From Paraferrimonas sp. SM1919 (GTDB taxonomy: Bacteria > Pseudomonadota > Gammaproteobacteria > Enterobacterales > Shewanellaceae), in assembly GCF_010993985.1 (NCBI RefSeq), contig NZ_WINH01000029.1, positions 1 to 46,145 on the forward strand: DNA of 46,145 bases, written 5' to 3'. The translations under genes and the position numbers were made by a program. Each line of letters opens with the position of its first letter. Position 1 is the stretch's first letter. Of this stretch, positions 25,210 to 33,635 are shown one piece after another. Below the pieces are notes generated by a model, which worked only from the letters and a program-made list of their open reading frames with translations, was not told the DNA's origin and made no database searches.

Positions 25210-25235
25210 AAACAAGGTGCCTAAGCACCTTGTTT
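25210..25235 (-). terminator. hairpin between sglT and galM (partial terminator)
   Basis: An 11-bp perfect stem AAACAAGGTGC / GCACCTTGTTT with a 4-base loop, followed on the minus strand by TTTGGTTTT. It may attenuate read-through into galM. Confidence 0.7.
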
Positions 25236-25259
25236 ATCATTTCTATTAGCTAACTTAAT

Positions 25260-26828
25260 TTACCACCATGTCGCATACAGACCACAAAGGATCAAAAATA
25301 CTGCGATTGCCGATAAATTGAAGCTCGTCGTGGTGGTAAAGTTAATTTTATTAAGTTGCACCGCTTGCATAGCAGATTGCGAACTTGCTGGCTTAAGCAA
25401 TGACATCAGCACAATGACGAAACTGCATAGTAAAAATACTAAACCAACGCGATCCATAAACGGCAACTCTGGCCACCATAACTTAAAGGTTAAAGAGAAT
25501 ACCGCTGAACCCAGCGCCGCCGCTAGAGCCCCATTGGCGGTAGTTTTAGACCAGAACATACCAAATAAGAACAGTACCACGATACCTGGTGTGAAAAATC
25601 CGGTAAACTCTTGAATGTACTGGAATGCCTGATCAAATTGCCCCAGCAATGGTTGGGCAACAACCATTGCCACAATCAAAGCAAGTACGCTGACAATACG
25701 TCCTACTTTCACAAAGTGAGATTCAGATTGTTGTTTAGCAACATTCTTATATAGATCCATTGTGAAAATAGTCGCCACAGAGTTAGTCATAGAAGCCAGC
25801 GAAGAAACAATCGCTGCCACAAGTGCCGCGAAAACCAGACCGCGAAGTCCTTCAGGCATAATTGCCATCAGAGTTGGGTAAGCCTGATCAGCACGCTCTA
25901 GATCTGGGGCTAATATAACTGCTGCAATGCCAGGAAGCACCACAATAAGAGGCATCAAAAGCTTTAAAAAAGCTGCAAATACTATACCCTTTTGCCCTTC
26001 TTCAAGACTTTTCGCAGCCAACGTTCTTTGGATAATGTACTGATTGAAACCCCAATAAGAGATGTTCATGATCCACATACCGCCAATCAACACCGACAAC
26101 CCCGGAAGATCATTATAAAAAGGACTGTCTTTGGCCAAAATCATGTCAAACTTCTCTGGTAACGCTGTCGTCAGGGTGCTAAATCCAGCCATCACCCCGG
26201 CACCATCAGAAATCATATTTAGAGAAACATAGGATAAGAACAAGCCACCAATAATGAGTAACACAACTTGAATAATATCAGTAAAGGCTACGGCTTTAAG
26301 GCCACCATATAAGGAATAAGCAAGCGAAAATGCGCCTAAGAAAATCATTGCATAGGTTACATCTACGCCAGTGATAGTATTAATCGCAAGAGCACCTAGC
26401 CACAATACCGCAGTTAAATTGACAAATACATATACGCCTAACCAGAATACCGCCATGACCGTTTTTACTCGGCTGTCGAAACGCTGCTCTAAAAATTGTG
26501 GCATGGTGTATATTTTCTTTTCCAAGAAAATAGGTAAACAATATTTCCCCACCAAAATTAAGGTAAGTGCCGCCATCCATTCGTATGAAGCAATAGCTAA
26601 ACCGAGAACATAGCCTGAACCTGACATTCCAATAATTTGCTCGGCAGAAATGTTTGCAGCAATCAATGAAGCGCCAATGGCCCACCAAGGCAATGATTTA
26701 CCAGCAAGAAAGTAATCGCCAGCATCCTTATCATGTCCAGGCTTCTCTCTTGATACCCAGTAAGCAATACCAATTAGCGCTAGTACATAAAAGACAAACA
26801 CTGAAATATCTAAGGAGGATAAATTCAT
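25260..26828 (-). CDS. sglT: sodium/sugar (galactose/glucose) symporter, SGLT type
   Basis: A 522-residue member of the solute:sodium symporter family with about 14 membrane helices. It resembles Vibrio SGLT: DYFLAGKSLPWWAIGASLIAANISAEQIIGMSGSGYVLGLAIASYEWMAA (helices 1-2 with the unwound sodium-site helix), GGLKAVAFTDIIQ, GGMWIMNISYWGFNQYIIQRTLAAKS and AALVAAIVSSLASMTNSVATIFTMDLYK (conserved sodium-site serines). It imports galactose or glucose with Na+ across the inner membrane. It lies between galK and galM in the gal operon, which points to galactose. GAGG precedes the ATG. The sodium gradient would be maintained by systems such as the NhaD encoded upstream. Confidence 0.94.
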   Translation of the reverse strand: MNLSSLDISVFVFYVLALIGIAYWVSREKPGHDKDAGDYFLAGKSLPWWAIGASLIAANISAEQIIGMSGSGYVLGLAIASYEWMAALTLILVGKYCLPIFLEKKIYTMPQFLEQRFDSRVKTVMAVFWLGVYVFVNLTAVLWLGALAINTITGVDVTYAMIFLGAFSLAYSLYGGLKAVAFTDIIQVVLLIIGGLFLSYVSLNMISDGAGVMAGFSTLTTALPEKFDMILAKDSPFYNDLPGLSVLIGGMWIMNISYWGFNQYIIQRTLAAKSLEEGQKGIVFAAFLKLLMPLIVVLPGIAAVILAPDLERADQAYPTLMAIMPEGLRGLVFAALVAAIVSSLASMTNSVATIFTMDLYKNVAKQQSESHFVKVGRIVSVLALIVAMVVAQPLLGQFDQAFQYIQEFTGFFTPGIVVLFLFGMFWSKTTANGALAAALGSAVFSLTFKLWWPELPFMDRVGLVFLLCSFVIVLMSLLKPASSQSAMQAVQLNKINFTTTTSFNLSAIAVFLILCGLYATWW

Positions 26829-26870
26829 CCGTAACCTCTTTTTTATAATTTTTTATTTAGTAATATAAAA

Positions 26871-26885
26871 AGGCAAGTGGCCTTG
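26871..26885 (-). terminator. small hairpin between galK and sglT (possible attenuator)
   Basis: AAGGC / GCCTT with a 5-base loop, followed on the minus strand by TTTTTATATT. The stem is short; at most a weak stop or pause between galK and the transporter. Confidence 0.4.
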
Positions 26886-26888
26886 TTA

Positions 26889-28028
26889 TTAATCGTAAGT
26901 TAATCCATCTGTACTTTTACAGGTATAGAAGTCTGCAATCAAGCCAAATGTTGATTCATAATTATTCTCAACGGCATCTTTTAACGTTGCCACATCTTTA
27001 TCTTCACAAAGGCACACAATCGCTCCACCAAAGCCGCCACCCGTCATTCTCACCGCCGCATTACCGTTGAGGGCTTTATTACAGATCTCGACTAAACCAT
27101 CAGTGGCAGGTACGGTAACCTCAAAATCATCTCTTAAAGATGCATGGCTGGCCTGCATCAATTCTTTCATTGCGGCTAAATCGGCATTTTGCAGTGCCAC
27201 GACCGCAGCCTGAACTCGAGCATTTTCAGTGATCACATGACGTGCACGACGGTACTGCACCTCTGTTAATTGCCCTTTAAAAGAGTCCAATAAGCTCATA
27301 TCGGCGAACCTAAGACTCTTTACAGCTAATGTGGCGGCGACCTGTTCACAATCTTGACGACGCTGATTGTACTCGCTATCGACTAATTTCCGTGGGTAAT
27401 TAGAATTGATAATTACTATTGACCAATCTTTTGGGATCGCGACCGCTTGTGAGGAAAGATCCAAGCAGTCAATCGCTAATGCATGATTAGCAATCCCTTT
27501 AGCTGAGATAAGCTGATCCATAATACCACATTGACATCCCATAAACGCATTCTCAGCATACTGGCTTAGTTGAGCAATTTTATCTTTACTGAGATTGAGC
27601 TGATTGGTCTTATCAAACATGCCTGCTATCGCCACTTCTAATGCCGCAGAAGACGATAAACCACTGCCCTGAGGCACATCGCTAGTAATATAAAGCTCAA
27701 CACCTTGAAGCTTGTGTCCCTCATTTTTCAAAGCAAATGCCATTGCCCTTATGTAATTGCCCCATTGACTGTCACCATGACGAATATCTGCATCTAGGTC
27801 AAAACGTTCGATTTCCCCTGGGTACATTTCAGAGCAAACAACCAAGGTAGAATCACCACGCAGTTTATAATAAACCTGAGCATTAAAATTGATACTCGCT
27901 GGAAACACAAAACCATCGTTATAATCAGTATGTTCCCCGATTAAATTAACCCGTCCAGGGGCAATAATTCGACCTTCTGGTTCGGCATTAAAAATAGCTT
28001 TAAACGCTTCTACTGCTTTAGCTTGCAT
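26889..28028 (-). CDS. galK: galactokinase
   Basis: A 379-residue GHMP kinase that phosphorylates alpha-D-galactose at C1. The three GHMP motifs are present: the galactokinase signature GRVNLIGEHTDYNDGFVFP (motif 1), VPQGSGLSSSAALEVAIAGMF (motif 2, phosphate-binding loop) and AVRMTGGGFGGAIVCLC (motif 3). The CGIMDQLIS segment with the catalytic Asp is also there. Size and order are normal. Its start follows galT by 3 bases. Cytoplasmic, second step of the gal operon after uptake. No oddities. Confidence 0.98.
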   Translation of the reverse strand: MQAKAVEAFKAIFNAEPEGRIIAPGRVNLIGEHTDYNDGFVFPASINFNAQVYYKLRGDSTLVVCSEMYPGEIERFDLDADIRHGDSQWGNYIRAMAFALKNEGHKLQGVELYITSDVPQGSGLSSSAALEVAIAGMFDKTNQLNLSKDKIAQLSQYAENAFMGCQCGIMDQLISAKGIANHALAIDCLDLSSQAVAIPKDWSIVIINSNYPRKLVDSEYNQRRQDCEQVAATLAVKSLRFADMSLLDSFKGQLTEVQYRRARHVITENARVQAAVVALQNADLAAMKELMQASHASLRDDFEVTVPATDGLVEICNKALNGNAAVRMTGGGFGGAIVCLCEDKDVATLKDAVENNYESTFGLIADFYTCKSTDGLTYD

Positions 28029-28031
28029 GGT

Positions 28032-29066
28032 TTAACCTCTTAAATAATGTGTCGTACTGGCTGCTTTTAATATTTCTGCCGCTTGTTCTGGTGTTAAGTC
28101 TCGCTGTGGTTCGCCTAACATTTCATAACCAACCATATGTTTTTTAATACTGGCTGAGCGTAATAAAGGAGGATAGAAGTGCGCATGTAAACGCCAATGC
28201 TGCTTGTTTTCAATATTATTGGGCGCGTTATGCCAACCCATAGAGTAAGCAAAATTACAATTAAATACATTGTCATATTTGACTGTTAATATCTGTAAAG
28301 CCTCACTCAACCCGTGCATATCAGCCTCGCTTAGGTCATCAAAAGAAACGGCTTCTACTTTACAAATTAACAGCGTCTCAAACGGCCATGCTGCCCAATA
28401 GGGAACAACCACCAACCATGATTCATTTTCAAAAATGATGCGGCTGGCCTGTTGCTGCTCAAAGGAAATGTAATCTGCGAGTAGGTTACTCCCATGCTCA
28501 GCATAGTAGTCAGCTAAGCGCGCATTTTCTGTTTCAACTTCGCTCGACAAATGGTCATGAGCCCAAATTTGCCCATGTGGGTGAGGTTGTGAGCAACCCA
28601 TAATTTCACCCTTATTTTCAAAAATATGAACGCAATTATAGGTTTTACTCAGTTCTTGATATTGTCTCTGCCACTCTTTAACCACTGCCAGAATTTGCAC
28701 TTTACTCATCTGAGCCAAGGTCTGGTTGTGGTTAGGAGAAAAGCACATCACTCGACATTCACCATTAGTGACATGTTGCTCAATAAAATGAGGGGCTGGG
28801 CTTGTTGGTGTAGGATCTAAGTTTTCTATAATTGCGCCGAAATCATTATTGAAAACATGAGTGGCCGAATAGCTCGGATTTTGCTCACCATTAGCACGAG
28901 TATTGCCAGGGCATAACGGGCAAGTTTGCTCATAATCGGGTAAACTCTGAATTGAAGGGGTTTCAGTTGCACCACTCCAAGGGCGATTATTTCGGTGCGG
29001 GGAAACTAATACCCACTTACCCGATAAAGGGTTTTTTCTTCGGTGTGTAGTGTGCTGATCGCTCAT
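28032..29066 (-). CDS. galT: galactose-1-phosphate uridylyltransferase
   Basis: A 344-residue GalT. The ATG at 29066 has AGGA a few bases upstream; a longer GTG-start frame to 29093 is less likely. Catalytic and metal sites are visible: zinc ligands in TCPLCPGNTRANG, the nucleotide-transfer histidine triad in MGCSQPHPHGQIWAHDHL, and the C-terminal iron/zinc-site histidines in NCNFAYSMGWHNAP and HWRLHAHFYPPLLRS. It exchanges UMP between UDP-glucose and galactose-1-phosphate. First gene of the gal operon, with two ATTGTT/AACAAT dyads and a promoter candidate in front. galE is not in the window. Confidence 0.97.
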   Translation of the reverse strand: MSDQHTTHRRKNPLSGKWVLVSPHRNNRPWSGATETPSIQSLPDYEQTCPLCPGNTRANGEQNPSYSATHVFNNDFGAIIENLDPTPTSPAPHFIEQHVTNGECRVMCFSPNHNQTLAQMSKVQILAVVKEWQRQYQELSKTYNCVHIFENKGEIMGCSQPHPHGQIWAHDHLSSEVETENARLADYYAEHGSNLLADYISFEQQQASRIIFENESWLVVVPYWAAWPFETLLICKVEAVSFDDLSEADMHGLSEALQILTVKYDNVFNCNFAYSMGWHNAPNNIENKQHWRLHAHFYPPLLRSASIKKHMVGYEMLGEPQRDLTPEQAAEILKAASTTHYLRG

Positions 29067-29171
29067 AAATTCCTGTCCGTCAACCTTATTCACGCTTCTT
29101 TTGCAGGAAAGTTGATGAACCCATAACTAACGCCGCAAATTTCACATATCAAAATACAATTTCATATACGA

Positions 29172-29199
29172 TCTATAATCTATAACATTTACCAAACAA
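29172..29199 (-). promoter_or_regulatory. candidate promoter of the gal operon
   Basis: On the minus strand TTGTTT (29199-29194) and TATAGA (29177-29172) are 16 bases apart, about 105 bases before the galT start. The -35 box touches the dyad at 29199-29217, so a protein bound there could block it. Confidence 0.4.
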
Positions 29200-29238
29200 C
29201 AACAATGGAATTGTTGTCATATTGTTTTTCCAAACAAT
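29199..29238 (-). promoter_or_regulatory. pair of operator-like dyads in front of the gal operon
   Basis: Dyad 1: ACAACAAT-GGA-ATTGTTGT at 29199-29217 (8-bp arms). Dyad 2: ATTGTTT-TTCC-AAACAAT at 29221-29238 (7-bp arms). Both are built from the same AACAAT/ATTGTT half-site. They lie between the sulfatase terminator and the gal promoter candidate, where a galactose repressor (for example of LacI/GalR type) would act. No regulator gene is in the window. Confidence 0.5.
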
Positions 29239-29257
29239 CGGATGGCTAATCCTTCAC

Positions 29258-29287
29258 CAAAAAAAAGGAAGCAAATGCTTCCTTTTT
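29258..29287 (-). terminator. terminator after the sulfatase gene
   Basis: A 12-bp perfect stem AAAAAGGAAGCA / TGCTTCCTTTTT with a 2-base loop, T-rich on the minus strand. It separates the sulfatase gene from the gal operon. Confidence 0.88.
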
Positions 29288-29302
29288 ATAAACGACTTAT
29301 AT

Positions 29303-31111
29303 TTAGTCCACTTTCACGGTTATGTTAGCTGACACACCACTAGTATCAAATGTCTTTTTCAGATTTGCTGAGAGTGGGTAAGCATCATCCCATGAGTAGA
29401 TAGTAATATCGGTTTGACCTGGCTGATGTGCTGTCACTTGACCAAGTTTATTAACACTGGCTACTTCAGGATTTGCTGATACCCAAACCACTCCAGCACG
29501 CTTAGCATTTACTGGGGTCACACTATAATCAAGCTTTACCGTGTCGCCAACAGCCAGAACCTGTGGCGGATTATCAATACTTAGCGCTGTGACTCTTTCG
29601 ACCACGTTTGCTTGTATAATTTCACCTAACTTATCATAAGCAGCTTGCTGCTGTGGGGTTAAGCTATCTAGTGCTAAGCCACTGTAACGACGGACCCCCC
29701 ATCTCGCTTCAATCATTGTTTCGCCGACACGCTCAAGTGGATCGCTGCGCAAATCAAAGAAACGCCCCTGTGGAAACTCTTTACTTGGTGCATAGCGTTT
29801 AAAGTCTTTGTTAAAGGCATAGATAATGCCAACATCATCCACATCCTTATAGCTGTTATTTCCTATAAACCAAGTATAGATATGATCACGATGTTCGCTC
29901 TTATTGGCACCTGTGGCTTGCGCCCAGAAGCTAATGCCATCAACTTGCTCTGCCCTTGGCATTGCAATGCCTGCTGCCTCTGCAATGGTTGGGTAGATAT
30001 CAGTTAAATTAACCAAACCTTGGTAATTGCGGTAGCTGCCATCTGTCGATGCAGGCACAACCCCTGGGTAGTTGATAATAAGTGGCACATGCAAGCCATT
30101 ATCAGCGTTGCCGCCTTTACGGCCAGGGTAAATGGAATCATCCGGCATAACATGGCCAAAGGTCTCTTTGGTGGCATTATCACCCATAATCACAATCAAC
30201 GTATTTTCTCGGACGCCCTGCTCTTCAAGCTTATCAACCACTTTGCCCACAAGGAAACTCATGTATTCAATCATGTCTGGGAAGTACTGACGATCATCGC
30301 CACCTTGATTGTTGTATTGAGCGGTTTCAGGGAAATTATCAAAGATTGAGTCCGGCTTAGTGTGCGGTGTAGGTTTGTGATCGTCGTGCACTAAAATCAT
30401 TGGGTAGTACAAGAAAAACGGCTTATCCTTATTCTTCTCAATAAAGTTAAGCGCATGGCGATTAACAATATCTGGGCCATACCAGCGGCGACCCGTTTGC
30501 GGATCTAAATCTTTACGACCACGATAATTATGGACTTCGCCGTTAATAACTAGGTTAGGGTTAATGTAACGCTGGCCTTCCATAATCACATCAAACGCTG
30601 CGTAGTCATCCCAACCAAATTGACTGATATAGTCTTTTCCTTTAACCTCTTTGGTGCCACGGGTTTGCTTCCATTTACCAAATAAACCTGTAGTGTAACC
30701 TGCTTGCTTAAAGGCATCACCAAAAGTAATGTCTGACTCATGCTGCGACTTTGGCTTTAAATAGTTTCTGTCGTTACGTTTACCACTCATTAAAGAGATA
30801 CGAGTGTTTTCACAAATAGGATAAGCAAAAGCATTATCCATACGTAAGCCCTCACGAGCTAACGCATCAATTTCAGGGGTAGAAAATTCTTTATTGGTAA
30901 ACTCACCATCGTAGCTGTGTAAACGATTGGCACCATAAGCGGTCACTCCGTAATGACTAAGATCATCAATCAGAATGAGTACCACATTGGTGTGTTTAGG
31001 CGCTTTTGGGGATTGAGCTACTGGTGCATCACTGCTGCATGCTACAAGAGTGGTTGCCGTAGTTAGGGCTACAGCTAGCTTTTTAAAATGGCTTAAAGTG
31101 TTAAACGTCAT
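29303..31111 (-). CDS. S1-type sulfatase lipoprotein with C-terminal Big2 domain and atypical active-site signature
   Basis: A 602-residue sulfatase with a lipoprotein signal peptide (TLVAC, lipidated Cys25). Alkaline-phosphatase-superfamily landmarks are present: metal-binding VVLILIDDLSHYG (D49-D50), GLFGKWKQ, FLYYPMILVHDDHKPTP and VIMGDNATK. The catalytic signature normally read C/S-x-P-S-R is here C100-E-N-T-R-I-S-L-M-S-G, so the Cys to be converted to formylglycine and the Arg are kept but Pro is replaced by Asn. About residues 505-602 form a bacterial Ig-like (Big2) domain (WVSANPEVASVNKLGQVTAHQPG), like those in the large lipoproteins downstream. It probably removes sulfate from galactan at the cell surface. 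Divergent from the GH86 gene at 31316. Confidence 0.9.
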   Translation of the reverse strand: MTFNTLSHFKKLAVALTTATTLVACSSDAPVAQSPKAPKHTNVVLILIDDLSHYGVTAYGANRLHSYDGEFTNKEFSTPEIDALAREGLRMDNAFAYPICENTRISLMSGKRNDRNYLKPKSQHESDITFGDAFKQAGYTTGLFGKWKQTRGTKEVKGKDYISQFGWDDYAAFDVIMEGQRYINPNLVINGEVHNYRGRKDLDPQTGRRWYGPDIVNRHALNFIEKNKDKPFFLYYPMILVHDDHKPTPHTKPDSIFDNFPETAQYNNQGGDDRQYFPDMIEYMSFLVGKVVDKLEEQGVRENTLIVIMGDNATKETFGHVMPDDSIYPGRKGGNADNGLHVPLIINYPGVVPASTDGSYRNYQGLVNLTDIYPTIAEAAGIAMPRAEQVDGISFWAQATGANKSEHRDHIYTWFIGNNSYKDVDDVGIIYAFNKDFKRYAPSKEFPQGRFFDLRSDPLERVGETMIEARWGVRRYSGLALDSLTPQQQAAYDKLGEIIQANVVERVTALSIDNPPQVLAVGDTVKLDYSVTPVNAKRAGVVWVSANPEVASVNKLGQVTAHQPGQTDITIYSWDDAYPLSANLKKTFDTSGVSANITVKVD

Positions 31112-31164
31112 AGTAAGTCTCTAGTGCTGGTTTCAAGACATCAGAAGGAGCACTTTCTCTATAT

Positions 31165-31188
31165 TTGAAATACAGCATCTTATTTCAA
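31165..31188. promoter_or_regulatory. dyad in the sulfatase/GH86 divergent region
   Basis: TTGAAATA (31165-31172) and TATTTCAA (31181-31188), 8-bp arms with an 8-bp spacer, lie about 55 bases in front of the sulfatase start. A possible operator for the sulfatase gene; the binding protein is unknown. Confidence 0.35.
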
Positions 31189-31243
31189 TACTGGAGTATA
31201 TTAGTTATTATCAAACTCCCCCTCAAGTTCGTTACACCCTAAC

Positions 31244-31290
31244 AACTATTCATTTACTTTTCTACATTTAAATGCAAACATTCGTTTTCA
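31244..31290 (+). promoter_or_regulatory. shared 47-nt upstream element, copy A (GH86-A)
   Basis: Ungapped match to 33563-33609 and 36928-36974. Shared blocks in order: AAC, TTTACTTT, an ATGCAAACATT segment (ATGTAAATATT in the other two copies) and TTTCA. It ends 26 bases before the ATG. The TTTAAATGCAAA part is the weakest copy of a palindrome that is perfect in copy C. TATAAA at 31293-31298 downstream could serve as -10 box. Confidence 0.75.
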
Positions 31291-31315
31291 TATATAAATA
31301 ACTCAGGGTTTTTTC

Positions 31316-33364
31316 ATGAATAGGCTAAAACCATTTTTATTGAGCTCTGTAACTATAGCGATTGTCAGTGCCTGCAGTTACACCTCTCATCATTTGCCCC
31401 TGTCAACTCAATCAGCAGAAGTTAATGCGCAGACAACTCAAGATATTTTTGTTGATTTGAGCTCCCAGCAGTTTTTTGACGATTCAGGTTCCCTTAATCG
31501 CAACAAATTCTTTAATGTCCATGGCAATTTTTATCATCGCAGTAAACACATTCCATCAAGTCATATTGATAAATACTTAAACGAATGGAACGTTGGCCAT
31601 GGCCGCGATTTTTGGAGCGCTATTGCGTTATCAAGTCGTGAGTTTGGTGCAGCGGTATACCCACCAACAACATACGCTAAAGAACAAGGTGCCATCGATT
31701 TAGCCAGCCACAATGCTCATCCATATAAGGATTATGCAACCAACCGCATTATTTATACCGACCGTGGAGAAAGATATGTGGTGCCCGGCTCTGACCCTAA
31801 AGAAGGTGCTCGCTGGATTGCCGACTACTACCAATATTTTTTCGATGACGAATCCCGACCACTGTTTTTTGAACCAATGAACGAGCCCTTCGTACAAATT
31901 TGGAAAGGCAAATATCATGATGTTTCCAAAGATCCTGAGGTCATTCGTTTAAAACTAGTAAATTGGTTTAAAGAAGTGGGAAAAGCCATTGATGAGCGTC
32001 CTGCGCTAAAAAACATGTCTGTTCTAGGCTATGCTGCAGCTTGGCCAAGTTTTGAACGGGAAAATTTTAAACACTGGCAACAAGAGATGAAACTATTTAT
32101 GGATGTAGCTGGTGAATATATCGATTCTATCTCTATCCACTTATACAACGGCATTAATCAAGGGCAAGGCCAGCACACGAAGCGCACCGGCAGTAATGCT
32201 CAAGCAACACTAGACCTGATTGAAACCTATTCCCATTATAAATGGGGCTATGTCAAACCCCACTCCATCACTGAATATGGCACCATCATTAAAAATAAAA
32301 ATGAAAACGATGAACACTATGATACTAAGTATTCCCAGTGGGCCAATTCCATCCGCATTAAATCGATGAATCAATTCCTAATTGAGCTATTGAACCGTGA
32401 AGAGCGTATCCTGACTTCGATTCCATTTTTAACAGACAATGCCCCTTGGCATTGGCAGAGTCCGAACATTGGTGATGGTGATGCATATAATGCTTCTCTG
32501 TGGCGACCAGATCCCAACAAGATCGAATTTATCCAAGGTGCTGATGGTGCAGATGGACGCTGGGATTACATCAACAAAGATGATCCTAACAACTATTTAC
32601 CCAACCATAACCAAGTATTCTTCGAAATGTGGAAGGATGTGCAAGGTCGACGCTTGGCTATTTCATCGGCGGATCCTGATCTGCAGCAAGTCGCTTATAG
32701 TCATGGTACACATAGCTATATCATTATCACTAACTTAGAAGACCAGCACACTAAGCAAGTACAGCTTAACGTTAATAAAGCAAAAGAGATAAGCTATCAG
32801 CAGTTACGCACAGAGCGTGTCAGCTTTAATGATACCGTTGGCGCAGTTTACACTGATCATTCAGCAACAATCAGCAATCAAAATAGCTTGTTACCCGAAT
32901 TTTCAATCGCACCTGGAGAAACCATTAAATTCACTCTTATTGCCAATAAAGACACTGTGCCACAGCAGCTTTATCAACGTAAAACCTACTACAGTGATAG
33001 CCATATTATTCCAATAGAAGCAAACCAACCGATAACGTTTAAGTTCGACAATATTGATCTTGGCACCGCCCCAAAGCAATTGCAAGACTCAGTTATTCTG
33101 AGAATAAGTCTCGCCAGAAAACCTGAGCAGAGTAAAGCCCCCACTCTATATTTCAATGGCATCAAAGTTGACGTTGGCAACGATTGGCCAGGTTACGATC
33201 AAGCTAACAGAGATACTTTCTTTGGGGCCTTAACAGTACCAATACCCAGGGAATTGCTGGCTCAAAGCAACACAGTTAGCGCTGTCTTCCCTGACGACGG
33301 CGGCCAAATGAGTACCATGGTGCTCTCGGTTAACAGCGCCATTTCTAAGGATGGTCCGCGTTAA
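31316..33364 (+). CDS. GH86 beta-agarase/beta-porphyranase, surface lipoprotein (GH86-A)
   Basis: A 682-residue protein with a lipobox (IVSAC, Cys20). The body matches glycoside hydrolase family 86: FVDLSSQQFFDDSGSLNR at the start of the domain, EWNVGHGRDFW, GARWIADYYQYFF, and the two expected catalytic glutamates on a TIM barrel, E190 in FEPMNEPFVQIW (acid/base) and E320 in PHSITEYG (nucleophile). Conserved AAWPSFE, IHLYNGINQGQGQHTKRTGSNAQATLDLIE and TSIPFLTDNAPWHW are also present. A C-terminal beta-sandwich (from about 470) completes the enzyme. GH86 enzymes cleave beta-1,4 bonds of agarose or porphyran internally; which one cannot be decided here. No carbohydrate-binding module is attached, unlike its neighbour. 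It has its own terminator. Confidence 0.93.
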   Translation: MNRLKPFLLSSVTIAIVSACSYTSHHLPLSTQSAEVNAQTTQDIFVDLSSQQFFDDSGSLNRNKFFNVHGNFYHRSKHIPSSHIDKYLNEWNVGHGRDFWSAIALSSREFGAAVYPPTTYAKEQGAIDLASHNAHPYKDYATNRIIYTDRGERYVVPGSDPKEGARWIADYYQYFFDDESRPLFFEPMNEPFVQIWKGKYHDVSKDPEVIRLKLVNWFKEVGKAIDERPALKNMSVLGYAAAWPSFERENFKHWQQEMKLFMDVAGEYIDSISIHLYNGINQGQGQHTKRTGSNAQATLDLIETYSHYKWGYVKPHSITEYGTIIKNKNENDEHYDTKYSQWANSIRIKSMNQFLIELLNREERILTSIPFLTDNAPWHWQSPNIGDGDAYNASLWRPDPNKIEFIQGADGADGRWDYINKDDPNNYLPNHNQVFFEMWKDVQGRRLAISSADPDLQQVAYSHGTHSYIIITNLEDQHTKQVQLNVNKAKEISYQQLRTERVSFNDTVGAVYTDHSATISNQNSLLPEFSIAPGETIKFTLIANKDTVPQQLYQRKTYYSDSHIIPIEANQPITFKFDNIDLGTAPKQLQDSVILRISLARKPEQSKAPTLYFNGIKVDVGNDWPGYDQANRDTFFGALTVPIPRELLAQSNTVSAVFPDDGGQMSTMVLSVNSAISKDGPR

Positions 33365-33390
33365 TTTGTTAGTCATTTACTCAGCGCAAC

Positions 33391-33418
33391 AATGGAGCCA
33401 ACAATGGCTCCATTTTTT
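33391..33418 (+). terminator. terminator after GH86-A
   Basis: A 10-bp perfect stem AATGGAGCCA / TGGCTCCATT with a 4-base loop, then a T-run. The next GH86 gene is therefore a separate transcription unit. Confidence 0.9.
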
Positions 33419-33562
33419 CAAAACAAAAAGACTTATTATTCAGTGTATTATATTTATAAAACTGAATCAGCACAGTAACCGCTCAATGTTCAAGCAAGCC
33501 ACTGTTCCAACACTGATCATTTTGACTTAGAATAAAACAACACAATTACACAACAGCAACCC

Positions 33563-33609
33563 AACTAATTGTTTACTTTTTATTATTTAAATGTAAATAT
33601 TTACTTTCA
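33563..33609 (+). promoter_or_regulatory. shared 47-nt upstream element, copy B (GH86-B)
   Basis: Ungapped alignment with copies A and C. It contains TTTACTTT, TTTAAATGTAAA and the 12-bp palindrome GTAAATATTTAC, and ends with TTTCA 27 bases before the ATG. AATAAT at 33616-33621 downstream may be the -10 box. Confidence 0.8.
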
Positions 33610-33635
33610 CCTGTGAATAATAAAGAGTACAAAAG

